Source: Pseudorhizobium xiangyangii | Lineage (GTDB): Bacteria; Pseudomonadota; Alphaproteobacteria; Rhizobiales; Rhizobiaceae | Direction of reading: 5' to 3' | NCBI RefSeq assembly: GCF_020531965.1 | Contig: NZ_JAJAWH010000034.1 | Coordinates: 1 to 34,334 of the forward strand | Length of the DNA stretch: 34,334 bases | Part shown: positions 1 to 8,565 of the stretch, piece by piece | Layout: every line of letters starts with the position of its first letter | Position numbering within the stretch: the first letter of the stretch is position 1 | The notes under the pieces: generated by a model | What the model was told of the DNA's origin: nothing | The model's input: only the letters and a program-made list of their open reading frames with translations | The model's database searches: none | Made by a program: the position numbers and the translations under genes

Positions 1-22
1 GAGAGAGAGAGAGAGAGAGAGG
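1..22. repeat. GA dinucleotide microsatellite
   Basis: The window opens with about ten uninterrupted GA units. The tract may extend beyond the left edge. It has no recognised function here. It is followed by further simple repeats: an 11-bp unit (GGTATCACCCT) occurs at 45-55 and 57-67, and CACCCT-rich sequence continues to about 85. Confidence 0.9.
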
Positions 23-1505
23 ACTTTCGCCAGCGAAGGCGCATGGTATCACCCTAGGTATCACCCTCCCCCTCACCCTCACCCTGCTGGAGGCCTGATC
101 GCGCCGGATCTGATGCCTGGCGATCTCGTCGAGTTGCTGGCCAGGGGAGCTGTTGCGACTTTGCGGTATCTTGACGGCAGGCTATTGTTCCAGACTTCTG
201 TGGGAACCCTCAGTGTGGTCCTTCTCGTTGCGGCCTTTCTAAAAGACGATGCGGATATTGCCCAGGACGATGCGGTCTCCCGCGGGGTAGAAGATACCCT
301 GCCCCACATCGTAGAACTTCTGCTGGCTGCAGACCCGGCTTTCCGCCCGGTCCTCATCGATCAGGCGCAGCTGCCTCATTGGCGTTCCAGAACGACAGGG
401 ATACAGGCTAGAGGGCTTGGCCACAAATGCCGTTCCATGACACATCAACGTTGTGATCACGACCGAGGACGCGGGTCTCTTAATGGCATGTGAAGTCACG
501 GCAACGCTTTTCGCTGGCCCGCAGTTTGGGCATGATGCGTAGCGCGGGCCTCAGGTGTCCAGATTGATTCAAGGCGCCGAAACTTTCCAGTCTTTCCGCT
601 GAGACCAAAGAAACCCGCGTTCGCAACAGTCTCGGGTTCATCACCCGACAGACGTTCGGGCGGGGGCAGGTGGGATTCTCGCGTCAATGTCGAGACGACC
701 TTTTGGCGGCATCGCATGTCGTCGTTTAAATCGGAGGTTAAGCTTAGCCTTCAGGACGCTATCTGCGCCTTTAGCGGAGCATGGCTGGCGGCGTGACGCC
801 TGCCCGTCAGCATTCGCATCAGCGAAAAGTTGCAACAGGTTCCGACTCCCTTTTGATTGGACAGCCGAGGACCGAGCGCCGAGCGAACAGTGTCGACGGC
901 GCACGCCGGCAGCAACTTCCTGCCCCAGATGACGTCAGCGACCTCATCGAGGCACTGGCGTAGATCCCACTGGCCCCCATCGGAAAAACCGAAAATTGGT
1001 GACGGTGTCTTGAACGCCCGCTCCGCAACAGCTCAGAACCAGACCCCATTGCCGCTACAATCCTTCCTGGCAAAGGCGCCCGGTCAACAGAGGCCGAACC
1101 TGCAGCCGGACAACGTGGCCAGCAACTTGGGAGCGGGGCGATGCGGTTTGGGGCGCGCATCGCCAAGGAAGCCGGCGCCTGTCTCGTCTACTCATAGCCG
1201 ACCGAATCTTCAGAATGGTGGAGACCCAGGAGACCGGAGTGAGAGACGCCGATCGGTGGTCAGCTGACCACTGACATAACACACTGAAATCAAAGGATTT
1301 TAGAAGGCCCCACTTTGCTTTGCTTAAGGGAGGCTGAGTTTTCGCTTCATTCGAATGAAGGACTTCTAATGGGGATCGACCCGACCCGACCCGCGGTCTC
1401 ATCAAGGCAAACCACCAAAATCCAAATGGGCACATCCGCTGAAAGCTAGGGCCCGCTTGTGCAATGCTGGTCGAGATTACTGGCTCTTGCGTCAGGCGGA
1501 AGCCG
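23..1505. other. Gene-poor left flank, no recognisable gene
   Basis: This stretch has only short overlapping open frames on both strands (none above about 140 codons). None shows a motif I recognise, and none has a clear ribosome site with a family-like start. The competing frames and lack of a dominant one suggest decayed coding DNA, possibly old transposon or gene remnants, but I cannot name a parent gene. Small structures seen are a GACCC triplet repeat at about 1378-1392 and a perfect 16-bp palindrome at 1345-1360. The recombinase gene ends just to the right, so this could be the side on which an integrated element meets older DNA. That is inference only. Confidence 0.6.
1345..1360. repeat. 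Perfect 16-bp palindrome
   Basis: CTTCATTCGAATGAAG reads the same on both strands. It lies about 145 bp beyond the 3' end of the tyrosine recombinase gene. There is no T-run, so it is not a classical terminator. It could be a protein-binding site or part of a recombination site, or it could be chance. Confidence 0.5.
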
Positions 1506-2651
1506 TCACGTCAACAGTCGCGCTGCCCTACCGCTGCGTCTCGTCGCGTTGTTGTAGTAGCTCGATGCTTGCTGCACCGAGCGATGGCGCGATTGGTCCA
1601 TGGCTTCGGGGAGAGGAATGCCGCGGTTGGCGGCTTCGGTGAGATACCCTGATCTCAGTCCATGCGCCGAATACTCGCCCGGTTCAAGGCCGGCCAGTGC
1701 AGCACGATGCTTGACGATGTCGTTGACCGATTTTGAGTCGAGCGTCCTCTTCGACACATTGCCCCATCGATCGACTTTCCGAAACACGCTACCCGTTTCG
1801 ATCCTGGCGGCTTTGAGCCATGCATCCAAAGCCTCCACCGGCCGGCCCGTGACGTAAACCACCTCGTCGTGGTCCGCACCGGAAGTTTTGGTTCGACCGA
1901 GATGGATGGCGAGAGAGGGGAGGGGAGGGCCATCTCCGACCGCAACCGGCGGCTCTACGGTCAGTTGTTCCCTGCGCAGACCGGCGATTTCGCTGCGGCG
2001 ACGTCCGCCGGACGCGAATGCCACCATCAGGATGGCGCGATCGCGGACATCACGCAGACTGTTCGTACGGCAGGTTGCCAACAGCTTTGCCAGCACATCA
2101 CCGGTGACAGCTTTGGCGCTCTTGCGTTTTCGTGGCCGCGGCGTTGCACGCACGGCAAGCCGGATGGCCGACTTGAGGGCAGGGGAGGCGAAGGCGCCGC
2201 TCACGCCGCGCCATTTCGTCAGGGTCGACCAGGTCGCCAGTCGCCGGCGTACCGTGCCCGGCGCATGGGGACCGGCGGTCCTCAGAAAGCCCTGATCCCT
2301 AAGATTCTCCTCAACCTCTCCCGGCATACCGTGCCCCGGATCGGCGGCGCGCTTTTGCGGATCCCAGAGATGGTGGGCAACAAATTTCAGCAGCAGCGCT
2401 TCCGGTGCCGGCCAGGGCAGGGGAGTTTTGGTGGCTGCCAGCGACCAGGCCTGCAGATATGCGAGATCGGAGGTCAGTGCCCGCAGCGTGTTGTCGCCCA
2501 TACCCTCGTTGACCAGATGGCGTAGCGTTTCGACATCCTGATCGGTAAGAAGTTGGGCGAGTTCGTCGCGACGTTCGAGCGGTAGCACGGCAGCGATTGT
2601 GTCGAGCTCATAGGCACGTCTGTCGACCGGGGCGCGGCCAGGACGCGTCAT
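1506..2651 (-). CDS. Tyrosine-type site-specific recombinase/integrase
   Basis: This is a 381-aa phage-integrase-family recombinase that would cut and rejoin DNA through a covalent 3'-phosphotyrosine link. Numbered from the chosen start, the N-terminal part (about 15-190) resembles a SAM-like core-binding domain. The C-terminal catalytic domain shows Arg near 218 (GRRRSEI), Lys near 255 (GRTKTSG), HGLR with His330 and Arg333, His356 (SRHRS), and the Tyr nucleophile at 365/366 (SSYYNN). All expected catalytic positions are present. An in-frame upstream start exists, but the ATG at 2651 is preferred because it overlaps the vapC stop as ATGA, implying translational coupling. The gene is last in the minus-strand vapB-vapC-recombinase operon. 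Linkage to a toxin-antitoxin module suggests a role in mobility or maintenance of a plasmid or island. The target site is unknown. Confidence 0.9.
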   Translation of the reverse strand: MTRPGRAPVDRRAYELDTIAAVLPLERRDELAQLLTDQDVETLRHLVNEGMGDNTLRALTSDLAYLQAWSLAATKTPLPWPAPEALLLKFVAHHLWDPQKRAADPGHGMPGEVEENLRDQGFLRTAGPHAPGTVRRRLATWSTLTKWRGVSGAFASPALKSAIRLAVRATPRPRKRKSAKAVTGDVLAKLLATCRTNSLRDVRDRAILMVAFASGGRRRSEIAGLRREQLTVEPPVAVGDGPPLPSLAIHLGRTKTSGADHDEVVYVTGRPVEALDAWLKAARIETGSVFRKVDRWGNVSKRTLDSKSVNDIVKHRAALAGLEPGEYSAHGLRSGYLTEAANRGIPLPEAMDQSRHRSVQQASSYYNNATRRSGRAARLLT

Positions 2652-3055
2652 GGCATGGACGATGCGGGATGGACTTTTAGATCCGTTTGCCCGAAATCGT
2701 GCCCCTTGAACAACAGCGGCGCCTTGGCAATCGCCGCAACGGCATAAGAGAAGCAAGCGCCCATATTGAGGCTGGCAGGATGTCGGCCCTTGCCATACCG
2801 CTCCAGCGCTATCTCGGCCGCCTGGTAGTGCTTTGCATCAAACGCAACAGCGGTGATGTTTGGCGCATTGTAGAAACGGGTGACGATATCGCCGGCATTG
2901 GAAAATTGTTTCGCATTCAGGACCGTCCGGGTTTCGAATAGAGTTGGCCATCCAATGAGAATGGCTGGTTCCTGCCGCAATACGGCCTTGAAAGCTTCGG
3001 CTTCCGGCTCGTCGAGCATGATCGCGACAAGAACCGAGGTATCGAGGGCAATCAC
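2648..3055 (-). CDS. vapC: VapC-like PIN-domain toxin, probable active-site variant
   Basis: This 135-aa PIN-domain protein has full family length. VapC toxins are Mg-dependent RNases held inactive by VapB. Visible PIN features are Asp5 (ALDTS), Glu41 (LFETR), the family signature around 95-105 and the C-terminal LLFKGHDFGQTDL block with Asp120 and Asp125. The usual signature reads LNxGDCFxYA. Here it reads LNMGACFSYA, with Ala100 where a catalytic Asp is normally found (codon GCT, one base from GAT). Catalysis may therefore be weakened or lost. Translation starts at a GTG that overlaps the vapB stop (GTGA), and the stop overlaps the recombinase ATG (ATGA). The family call is secure; activity is doubtful. 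Confidence 0.88.
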   Translation of the reverse strand: MIALDTSVLVAIMLDEPEAEAFKAVLRQEPAILIGWPTLFETRTVLNAKQFSNAGDIVTRFYNAPNITAVAFDAKHYQAAEIALERYGKGRHPASLNMGACFSYAVAAIAKAPLLFKGHDFGQTDLKVHPASSMP

Positions 3056-3309
3056 TTCGGCAACCCATTTTCGTCATAGAGATCGTCGTGGGCGGAGGTA
3101 GTCCCGGGTGCAACGGTTCGCCGACCTTCGGCAGCGAGTTCCCACACCGCGTCAAGCGGATGTGCGTTGTTCTGCTGCCGCAGCTCGACGTCGTAGCGCT
3201 CGAGTGCCAGCTCGACGAGCCGGTTGATTGGCTGGCCGGTGCGGCGGGATAGCGCGTGGGCCAGATCGCGGGCCTTGCTGCTGCGGATGGAAAGCTGCGG
3301 CTCGGACAT
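3052..3309 (-). CDS. vapB: VapB-like antitoxin
   Basis: This 85-aa protein lies directly upstream of, and overlaps, the PIN-domain gene. It resembles short rhizobial VapB antitoxins. An N-terminal segment (LSIRSSKARDLAHALSRRTGQPINRLVELALERYD) looks like a ribbon-helix-helix-type DNA-binding and dimerisation region. The acidic, Gly/Pro-containing C-terminus (about 60-85) is typical of the part that wraps the PIN toxin. The ATG has a good ribosome site (GAGG, 6-7 nt upstream). VapB with VapC normally represses its own operon, and a 35-bp dyad lies about 75-110 bp upstream of the start. It may still be needed for regulation even if the toxin is inactive. Confidence 0.85.
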   Translation of the reverse strand: MSEPQLSIRSSKARDLAHALSRRTGQPINRLVELALERYDVELRQQNNAHPLDAVWELAAEGRRTVAPGTTSAHDDLYDENGLPK

Positions 3310-3383
3310 GGTGTACCTCGTGAAACTCTTGGCTTCAACATAGAGAGCGGCACGTAAGATGGCAATAAATACGGTTCAGATGG

Positions 3384-3418
3384 CTAACCTCCGATAAGCG
3401 GTACTTATCGAATGTTAG
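3384..3418. promoter_or_regulatory. 35-bp two-part dyad, candidate operator
   Basis: Two nested pairs of inverted arms share one centre: CTAAC/GTTAG on the outside (3384-3388, 3414-3418) and CGATAAG/CTTATCG inside (3392-3398, 3404-3410). The gaps are symmetric (3 bp each) with a 5-bp core. It lies in the intergenic region between divergent vapB and the DUF1612 gene. The arrangement suits a dimer or tetramer of a DNA-binding protein, most simply the VapBC complex. There is no T-run after either arm, which argues against a terminator. Confidence 0.6.
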
Positions 3419-3500
3419 AGCGGCAACCAGCAATCGTACCATTTGAGGAACCATAATATTCAGATAGAGTTTCTTTAGCAAATCATTTACCATGATTTCA

Positions 3501-4628
3501 ATGGCTTATGATCTCACGAAAATCAGCATGACAGCCCTGATGAGCCCGGCTTTCGACGCCGCCATCGCTCTCACCCGTCTCGACGAGCGCATCGCCCGTT
3601 CACCCGTCGGCCCAGGCTGGCTAGATCGCCAGAATTTTGCCGACGCCTGCGCTTCGCTGTGGATCGACGGCGAACTCGTCCATCTCGAAGACCTCGTCCT
3701 CCACGACGCCACCTGCGATATCCGCCCCCCCACCCACGAACTCACCATCGCCCGCGACGTGTTGCGCACCCGCCGGCGCATTTCTTCCCATCCTCCTGGC
3801 TGGGCGCTGTCGCCGGATGGTCTGCGTAGTTTGAGGAGCCAGGCGGAGTTCGCAGTCGAACCTGGCGCCGGCAGCGTCGTGGAGCCGATCGGCCCTGAGC
3901 TCGATGGCGCCGCGGCCGGAGAAGGGGAGGGGGAGGGCAGCGTTGATGGCCCCAGCCTGCTCGACGCCGAGCTTGCCGCGATCGACGCGGTACTGGCCCG
4001 CTCCAACGCTGCCATCGAGCAAGCAAAGACGCCCGGCCGGGCTCCGGCCAAAAATCTGCTGGTTTATGATCTCGACTGGGACGAGGACGAACGGCTGGAG
4101 GAATGGCGCGGGGTGCTGCGACAGGCCGAAAACCTGCCGACGGTGCTGCAGGCGATCATTGCCCTCGATGCCTGGAACGAACTTTGGGTCCTGCAGCATG
4201 CGCCATGGCTCGGACGATTGTTGGCCGCCTCGATCCTGCGCCAGGTCGGCGTCACCACCGGCGCGCATCTGGCGGCCGTCAATCTCGGCCTGAAAGCCAT
4301 TCCGGTCGACCGGCGCCGCAACCGCGACCGGGAGACGAGGCTGCTCACCATCGCCCACGGACTTCTGGCGGCCGCCGAAATCGGGTTGAAGGAGCATGAC
4401 CGGCTGACCCTGGCCGGAAAGATGTTCGAACGAAAGCTGGAGGGGCGGCGCGCGTCATCGAAACTGCCGGAGCTGGTCGAGCTGGTCATGGCGAAACCGC
4501 TCGTGTCGGCCGGGATGGTGGCCAATACGCTGGGCGTCACGCCGCAGGCGGCGCGGCGGATCGTGTCGGAGCTCGGTCTCAGGGAGATGACGGGGAGGGG
4601 GAGGTTTCGGGCGTGGGGCATCATTTAG
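3501..4628 (+). CDS. RHE_PE00001-family protein (DUF1612 + HTH)
   Basis: This protein of about 375 aa resembles the RHE_PE00001/DUF1612 family common on rhizobial plasmids and islands. The N-terminal segment ([25 protein letters not shown], then [18 protein letters not shown]) is the family hallmark. A Gly/Glu-rich low-complexity linker follows at about 130-145. The central helical region is Trp/Leu/Arg-rich. The last 50 residues (about 325-375) form a winged-helix-like HTH ([20 protein letters not shown]). Its molecular role is unknown; the HTH suggests DNA binding. The MAYDLTK start at 3501 fits the family better than the in-frame ATG at 3492, and neither has a clear ribosome site. It is divergent from vapB and shares the dyad-bearing intergenic region. 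Confidence 0.85.
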   Translation: MAYDLTKISMTALMSPAFDAAIALTRLDERIARSPVGPGWLDRQNFADACASLWIDGELVHLEDLVLHDATCDIRPPTHELTIARDVLRTRRRISSHPPGWALSPDGLRSLRSQAEFAVEPGAGSVVEPIGPELDGAAAGEGEGEGSVDGPSLLDAELAAIDAVLARSNAAIEQAKTPGRAPAKNLLVYDLDWDEDERLEEWRGVLRQAENLPTVLQAIIALDAWNELWVLQHAPWLGRLLAASILRQVGVTTGAHLAAVNLGLKAIPVDRRRNRDRETRLLTIAHGLLAAAEIGLKEHDRLTLAGKMFERKLEGRRASSKLPELVELVMAKPLVSAGMVANTLGVTPQAARRIVSELGLREMTGRGRFRAWGII

Positions 4629-4742
4629 AAGAAGGTTCTCTTTAGGTTTTGCACCACTCCTTGCCTTGTCGCCTTAGATGAACGAATTCTTGTCCACAGT
4701 CCGGAACGAAGCCAACGAGGCCCAAGAAAGGGCCGCGGAAGC

Positions 4743-5330
4743 CTAGACCTGGACACGGTTTGCACCGTCGGCAGTTGAATTCGATGACGGCGAGTCGAGC
4801 CAGAGGGCGAGGCGCTTTGCCAAGCTCTCCATATCTTTGGTCTCGCACTCCCACACGGTTTCGACTTCCCAACCGAGTTCTAGCAGATCGTTCTCCTTCC
4901 TCTTGTCGCGCTCGACGTTCTTCGCGAACTTGCCAGTCCAGAAATCCGTACGCGTCTTCGGAGATGTCGCCTTGCTGCAGTCGGCATGACGGTGCCAAAA
5001 ACAGCCATGGACAAAAATGGCCTTCCTACGAGCGGGAAATACGATATCCGGCGTTCCGGGCAAGTCGCGGCGGTGTAGCCGATACCTATAACCCAATCCG
5101 TGCAGGATCTTCCGAACCTTCAATTCAGGCAGCGTGTCCTTCTGACGCACGCGAGCCATCAGGGCGGATCGAGATGCGGTCGGAGCAGCTTCGTTCTCTT
5201 CTTTCAGAAATCCTACCGTGTCGCTGGCCGATATGGAAGTTATCCGAATAGTCGACCATCGAATCTCGCTGATTTTACGGCAGAACGTATACCTCGAGTT
5301 AAATATAAAAAGTGGCCGACGCAAAACCAT
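4743..5330 (-). CDS. vsr: Very-short-patch repair endonuclease (Vsr)
   Basis: Vsr nicks next to T:G mismatches that arise when 5-methylcytosine deaminates, starting repair back to C:G. Numbered from the longest frame (195 aa), the Vsr fold begins near 53 (ASRSALMARVRQKDT). It shows the catalytic Asp95 in GTPDIVF, the HGCFWHRH block with His108 and His113, and the later FWTGKF and DLLELGWEVETVWECE segments. The first 45 or so residues do not look like Vsr, so the true start is probably inside the frame. No strong ribosome site or ATG before codon 58 settles it. The gene is divergent from a cytosine methyltransferase, the classic genomic partner of Vsr, so it probably protects against mutation caused by that enzyme. 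Confidence 0.9.
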   Translation of the reverse strand: MVLRRPLFIFNSRYTFCRKISEIRWSTIRITSISASDTVGFLKEENEAAPTASRSALMARVRQKDTLPELKVRKILHGLGYRYRLHRRDLPGTPDIVFPARRKAIFVHGCFWHRHADCSKATSPKTRTDFWTGKFAKNVERDKRKENDLLELGWEVETVWECETKDMESLAKRLALWLDSPSSNSTADGANRVQV

Positions 5331-5406
5331 TCAGCGGGTTGATTTCTTTTGACAAATCATAGAAGGTGGCGGGAAAACTGCAACCGGGGGTCGTGCAGCT
5401 TGGTCT
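5331..5406. promoter_or_regulatory. Divergent vsr/dcm promoter region
   Basis: This short AT-richer gap separates the divergent vsr and methyltransferase genes. A TTGACA hexamer at 5349-5354 could be a -35 box for the methyltransferase, but no convincing -10 box sits at the expected distance. If vsr starts inside its long frame, the functional region would extend left to about 5150. Confidence 0.35.
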
Positions 5407-6501
5407 ATGCGAAGATTAGCGGAATCGGGACGACATCTCATGCCGAGTAGTTCCTGTCCTTCAACACCGTTGCCGGTGGGCGAGGTCGTGGATCTCTTCT
5501 GCGGAATCGGCGGAATCAGCAACGGGTTCAAACGCGCCGGCTTCGACATACGCGCTGGCTATGACGTGGACGAAAGCTGCCGATATGCGTTTGAGACCAA
5601 CAACGGTTCGCGTTTCGTGAAAAAGGACGTCGGCTCTTTGTCTACTGACGAGATAAAGTCTAGATTCTCCGGGACCAGGCCCTCGGTGCTCGTGGGTTGC
5701 GCCCCGTGTCAGCCTTTTTCCACGTACAAAAAAGGCAAGACGGACGACCGTTGGGAGCTGCTGAAGAGCTTCGCGAGAATCGCGATATCGGTCGACGCCG
5801 ATTTCGTGACGATGGAGAATGTTGCGGGCCTACTAGAGTACAAGGCCGGTAGCCTGTTTCAAGAATTTCTGGATGCTCTCTCTACGAGATACCTGCTCTC
5901 CGTGCAGGTCGTCGACTGCTCGCAATACGGAGTGCCGCAGCGTCGAAAGCGGCTGGTCGTGATAGGATCGAAGAAGAAGGTCGTTCAGCTATCGGCCCCT
6001 GCCGAGGACGCCGGCGCGACGGTGAGGGCGGCGATCGCAGGGCTCCCTCGGCTGACAGCCGGTGGGGTCGATCCGAATGATCCTCTGCATAGAGCGAGTA
6101 AGCTCTCGGACTTAAACCTCAAGCGGATCAAGGTGTCCAAACCGGGCGGGACTTGGCGCGACTGGCCGGCCGACTTGGTCGCCACTTGCCATACTGCCGA
6201 GACGGGCAAAGGCTACGGTGGAGTATATGGACGTATGGGATGGGATCAGCCCGCACCGACCATGACCACGCAGTGCTACGGTTTCGGTAACGGCCGCTTC
6301 GGCCATCCCGAGCAGGATCGCGCGATATCGTTGCGCGAGGCGGCTATTCTTCAATCGTTCCCTGCCGACTACGCTTTCTTCGAAGCGGACAAGTTTCCTG
6401 GCTTCAAGACCGTTGGGAAGTGGATCGGAAACGCGGTTCCGGTCGCGCTCGCCCAGGCGATCGCAAAGGAAATTTCGGCGGAGATCGTCGGCCGTGGCTG
6501 A
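5407..6501 (+). CDS. dcm: DNA (cytosine-5-) methyltransferase, Dcm/DruM-like
   Basis: This 364-aa enzyme would transfer methyl from S-adenosylmethionine to C5 of cytosine in a specific sequence. Class motifs occur in order: motif I DLFCGIGG (about 29-36), motif IV GCAPCQPFS with nucleophile Cys101, motif VI ENV (137-139), motif VIII QRRKR (178-182), and motif X GNAVP (341-345). The target-recognition region lies at about 190-330 and its specificity cannot be read from the sequence. ATGs at 5407 and 5440 are both possible starts, and either keeps motif I intact. Its 3' end overlaps the GHKL/nuclease gene by 8 nt, and Vsr is divergent. It could be the modification enzyme of a restriction system, the DruM component of a Druantia type II system, or both. 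Confidence 0.93.
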   Translation: MRRLAESGRHLMPSSSCPSTPLPVGEVVDLFCGIGGISNGFKRAGFDIRAGYDVDESCRYAFETNNGSRFVKKDVGSLSTDEIKSRFSGTRPSVLVGCAPCQPFSTYKKGKTDDRWELLKSFARIAISVDADFVTMENVAGLLEYKAGSLFQEFLDALSTRYLLSVQVVDCSQYGVPQRRKRLVVIGSKKKVVQLSAPAEDAGATVRAAIAGLPRLTAGGVDPNDPLHRASKLSDLNLKRIKVSKPGGTWRDWPADLVATCHTAETGKGYGGVYGRMGWDQPAPTMTTQCYGFGNGRFGHPEQDRAISLREAAILQSFPADYAFFEADKFPGFKTVGKWIGNAVPVALAQAIAKEISAEIVGRG

Positions 6502-8434
6502 AAACTCGCCGTTCAGAATGACGATCGACTTGAATGTCCTGAACCATCTCGGCATCAAGTTGTACAGCAGCGTGCCCGCCGTGATCTCGGAGGCGGTTGC
6601 GAACGCCTGGGATGCAGATGCCGAGAGTGTCGGCATTGATGTAGCGACCGGCAAGATCGTCATACAGGACGATGGACACGGCATGTCCGTCGACGACATC
6701 AATCGGAAATTCCTGACCGTCGGGTACCAGAGACGAAAAAACGGAGAAGCGAAGACGCCGCAGGGGCGCCCTGTGCTCGGAAGGAAGGGGATAGGCAAGC
6801 TCTCGCTCTTCTCGATCGCCGACACGATTGAGGTTCATAGTTGCTGGGGCGGGGAGCGGTCAGGCTTGATCCTGAGTCTTCCCGGAATCCAGGCGTCGAT
6901 CGCTGCGGGCGAAAAGGAATATGTTCCAGCGGCGGTTCCGCTCGAAGAGATTTCCATCTCCCAAGGGACGAGGATCGAGATCCGAGACATTCGAAAGGCG
7001 ACGCACAATGCGCCCGGGCCACTTCGGCGACGTTTGGCCAGGCGTTTTTCCTCCATCGGACAGGTCAATTACGAGAAGTCCTTCGATGTCCACGTCAACG
7101 GCGTGCCCATCACGTCGGAGGACAGGGAGTATTACAAGAAGGTCGAGTTCATCTGGACTTACGGAGAGCTCGGAGAGGAGATCAGCAAGTCTACTTCGGC
7201 GACGCAGGTCTTCCCGCGCGAAGCGACGTTCTCGGGCTGGATTGGTACGGTCAAATCGGCCGGCGATCTCGCCAGCGAGGACGGTGACAATCTGAATGAC
7301 ATTCAGATCATGATCAGAGGCCGGGTCGCTCAAGAGAAAACGTTGCAATTCTTCGGCGAGGACGGCCTCTACGCTTCCTATGTGGTCGGCGAGATCCATG
7401 CGGATTGGTTGGACGACGACGAGAAGGAAGATGTCGCGACCAGCAACCGTCAGGCGCTGATTGAGGACGACGACCGTGTCGTGAAGCTTCGAGCCGAGAT
7501 ACAAGCCGAGCTGAAGCACATTCAGAACAAGTGGACGGACCTGAGAAACAAGGAGGGGTCCAAGGAAGCCTTGAAGGTTCCAGAAGTCGATGCCTGGTTC
7601 AAGACGCTGGGCGCCGACCAACGCAACAAGGCGACGCAGATGTTTGGCAAGATCAATACCCTGAAGCTCGACCCGAGCGATAAGAAGCCTCTCTTCAAGT
7701 TCAGCGTATTGGCGTTCGAAAAGTTGAAACTTCGTGACAGCCTCAGTCGACTCGACAGTCTTTCCGATAGCGATTTTTCAGGCTTTCTGAAAGCTTTCGA
7801 GGACCACGACGAACTGGAGGCGCAGCTCTACTACGAGATCTCGAAGGGGCGTCTTGATCTCATAAACAGTTTCGAGGGCCTCACCGAAGAGAACAGCCTC
7901 GAAAAGATCCTTCAAAAATTCCTCTTCCAGCACCTCTGGCTCCTGGATCCGTCGTGGGATCGCGCGGCTATTGATCCGGTGATGGAGAAGGAGGTGAAGA
8001 AGGCCGTTCTGAACGACGAAGAGTTCGTCGGCGAATACATGGAGACCATCGGCCGCGTCGACATCCAGTACAGGAAGTCTGGCGGGGAGCACCTCATAAT
8101 TGAGCTCAAGCGCGCGGGCAGGGTCTGCGACACGGACGAACTCTTCGCGCAGGTGCGGAAATACCAGAGGAAGATGGATCAGCTCTTGGCCGGAACTGGT
8201 CGATCGGCCGAAGCTTACGAAATCATCTGCCTCGTCGGAAAAGATCTCAAGGACTGGTCCGAACCGCAGGGTCGTGAGAAATCGCGCAGTATTCTCGAGC
8301 AAGCCAACGCTCGCGTCATGACATATCAGCAATTGATCGGGAACGCCCGACGAGCCTATGGCGAGTATTTGGAGGCTTCGAAGACGGCCAGCCGGATCTA
8401 TGCCATTCTCGATGCCATCGACGCGAGTCTGTAG
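6494..8434 (+). CDS. GHKL ATPase fused to PD-(D/E)xK nuclease; BbrUII/HgiDII-like restriction protein
   Basis: This 646-aa protein begins at a GTG that overlaps the methyltransferase stop; an ATG at 6518 is an alternative. The N-terminal 100 residues carry a Hsp90/MutL/histidine-kinase-type ATP site: N-box EAVANAWDA (Glu33), G1 box DDGHGM (59-64) and G2 box GRKGIGK (96-102). The middle is mostly helical and charged. Near the C-terminus, VDIQY (Asp523) followed by IIELKRAG (Glu537, Lys539) fits a PD-(D/E)xK nuclease core. The combination recalls the BbrUII/HgiDII-type restriction enzymes paired with cytosine methyltransferases, recalled from memory and not checked. The 8-nt overlap with dcm suggests co-regulated modification and restriction. 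It may instead be an extra component of the Druantia-like operon downstream. Confidence 0.8.
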   Translation: MAENSPFRMTIDLNVLNHLGIKLYSSVPAVISEAVANAWDADAESVGIDVATGKIVIQDDGHGMSVDDINRKFLTVGYQRRKNGEAKTPQGRPVLGRKGIGKLSLFSIADTIEVHSCWGGERSGLILSLPGIQASIAAGEKEYVPAAVPLEEISISQGTRIEIRDIRKATHNAPGPLRRRLARRFSSIGQVNYEKSFDVHVNGVPITSEDREYYKKVEFIWTYGELGEEISKSTSATQVFPREATFSGWIGTVKSAGDLASEDGDNLNDIQIMIRGRVAQEKTLQFFGEDGLYASYVVGEIHADWLDDDEKEDVATSNRQALIEDDDRVVKLRAEIQAELKHIQNKWTDLRNKEGSKEALKVPEVDAWFKTLGADQRNKATQMFGKINTLKLDPSDKKPLFKFSVLAFEKLKLRDSLSRLDSLSDSDFSGFLKAFEDHDELEAQLYYEISKGRLDLINSFEGLTEENSLEKILQKFLFQHLWLLDPSWDRAAIDPVMEKEVKKAVLNDEEFVGEYMETIGRVDIQYRKSGGEHLIIELKRAGRVCDTDELFAQVRKYQRKMDQLLAGTGRSAEAYEIICLVGKDLKDWSEPQGREKSRSILEQANARVMTYQQLIGNARRAYGEYLEASKTASRIYAILDAIDASL

Positions 8435-8565
8435 GTTTCACCTGGGTCACGAGCTCGCCGCGATTTCCCGCCGGGCAGAGCGAATATATTTCTGGTTGCT
8501 GGAGTGATCCTCTCTTAAGCTGCAATTCGCGCTTAGGTAGGGGCGCGCCATTTCTTTTCCGAGGG
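8435..8565. other. 131-bp gap inside the defence operon
   Basis: This gap separates the restriction-like pair from the DruF-G-E-like trio. It is the only sizeable break in the plus-strand series. It shows no clear promoter or terminator: there is no GC hairpin with a T-run. It may hold a weak promoter for the downstream genes. Confidence 0.4.

Noticed and set aside
113-493. 126-codon frame near the left edge
   Set aside because: There is no ribosome site, no recognised motif, and competing frames on the other strand are similar in length.
3621-4397. 258-codon antisense frame in the DUF1612 gene
   Set aside because: The plus-strand frame carries the family signature; this is a shadow.
4642-4998. 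118-codon minus-strand frame overlapping vsr
   Set aside because: It shares the strand with vsr in another frame, and the Vsr motifs are in the vsr frame.
6860-7621. 253-codon antisense frame in the GHKL gene
   Set aside because: It is opposite conserved ATPase-protein sequence, has no ribosome site and no recognisable motif.
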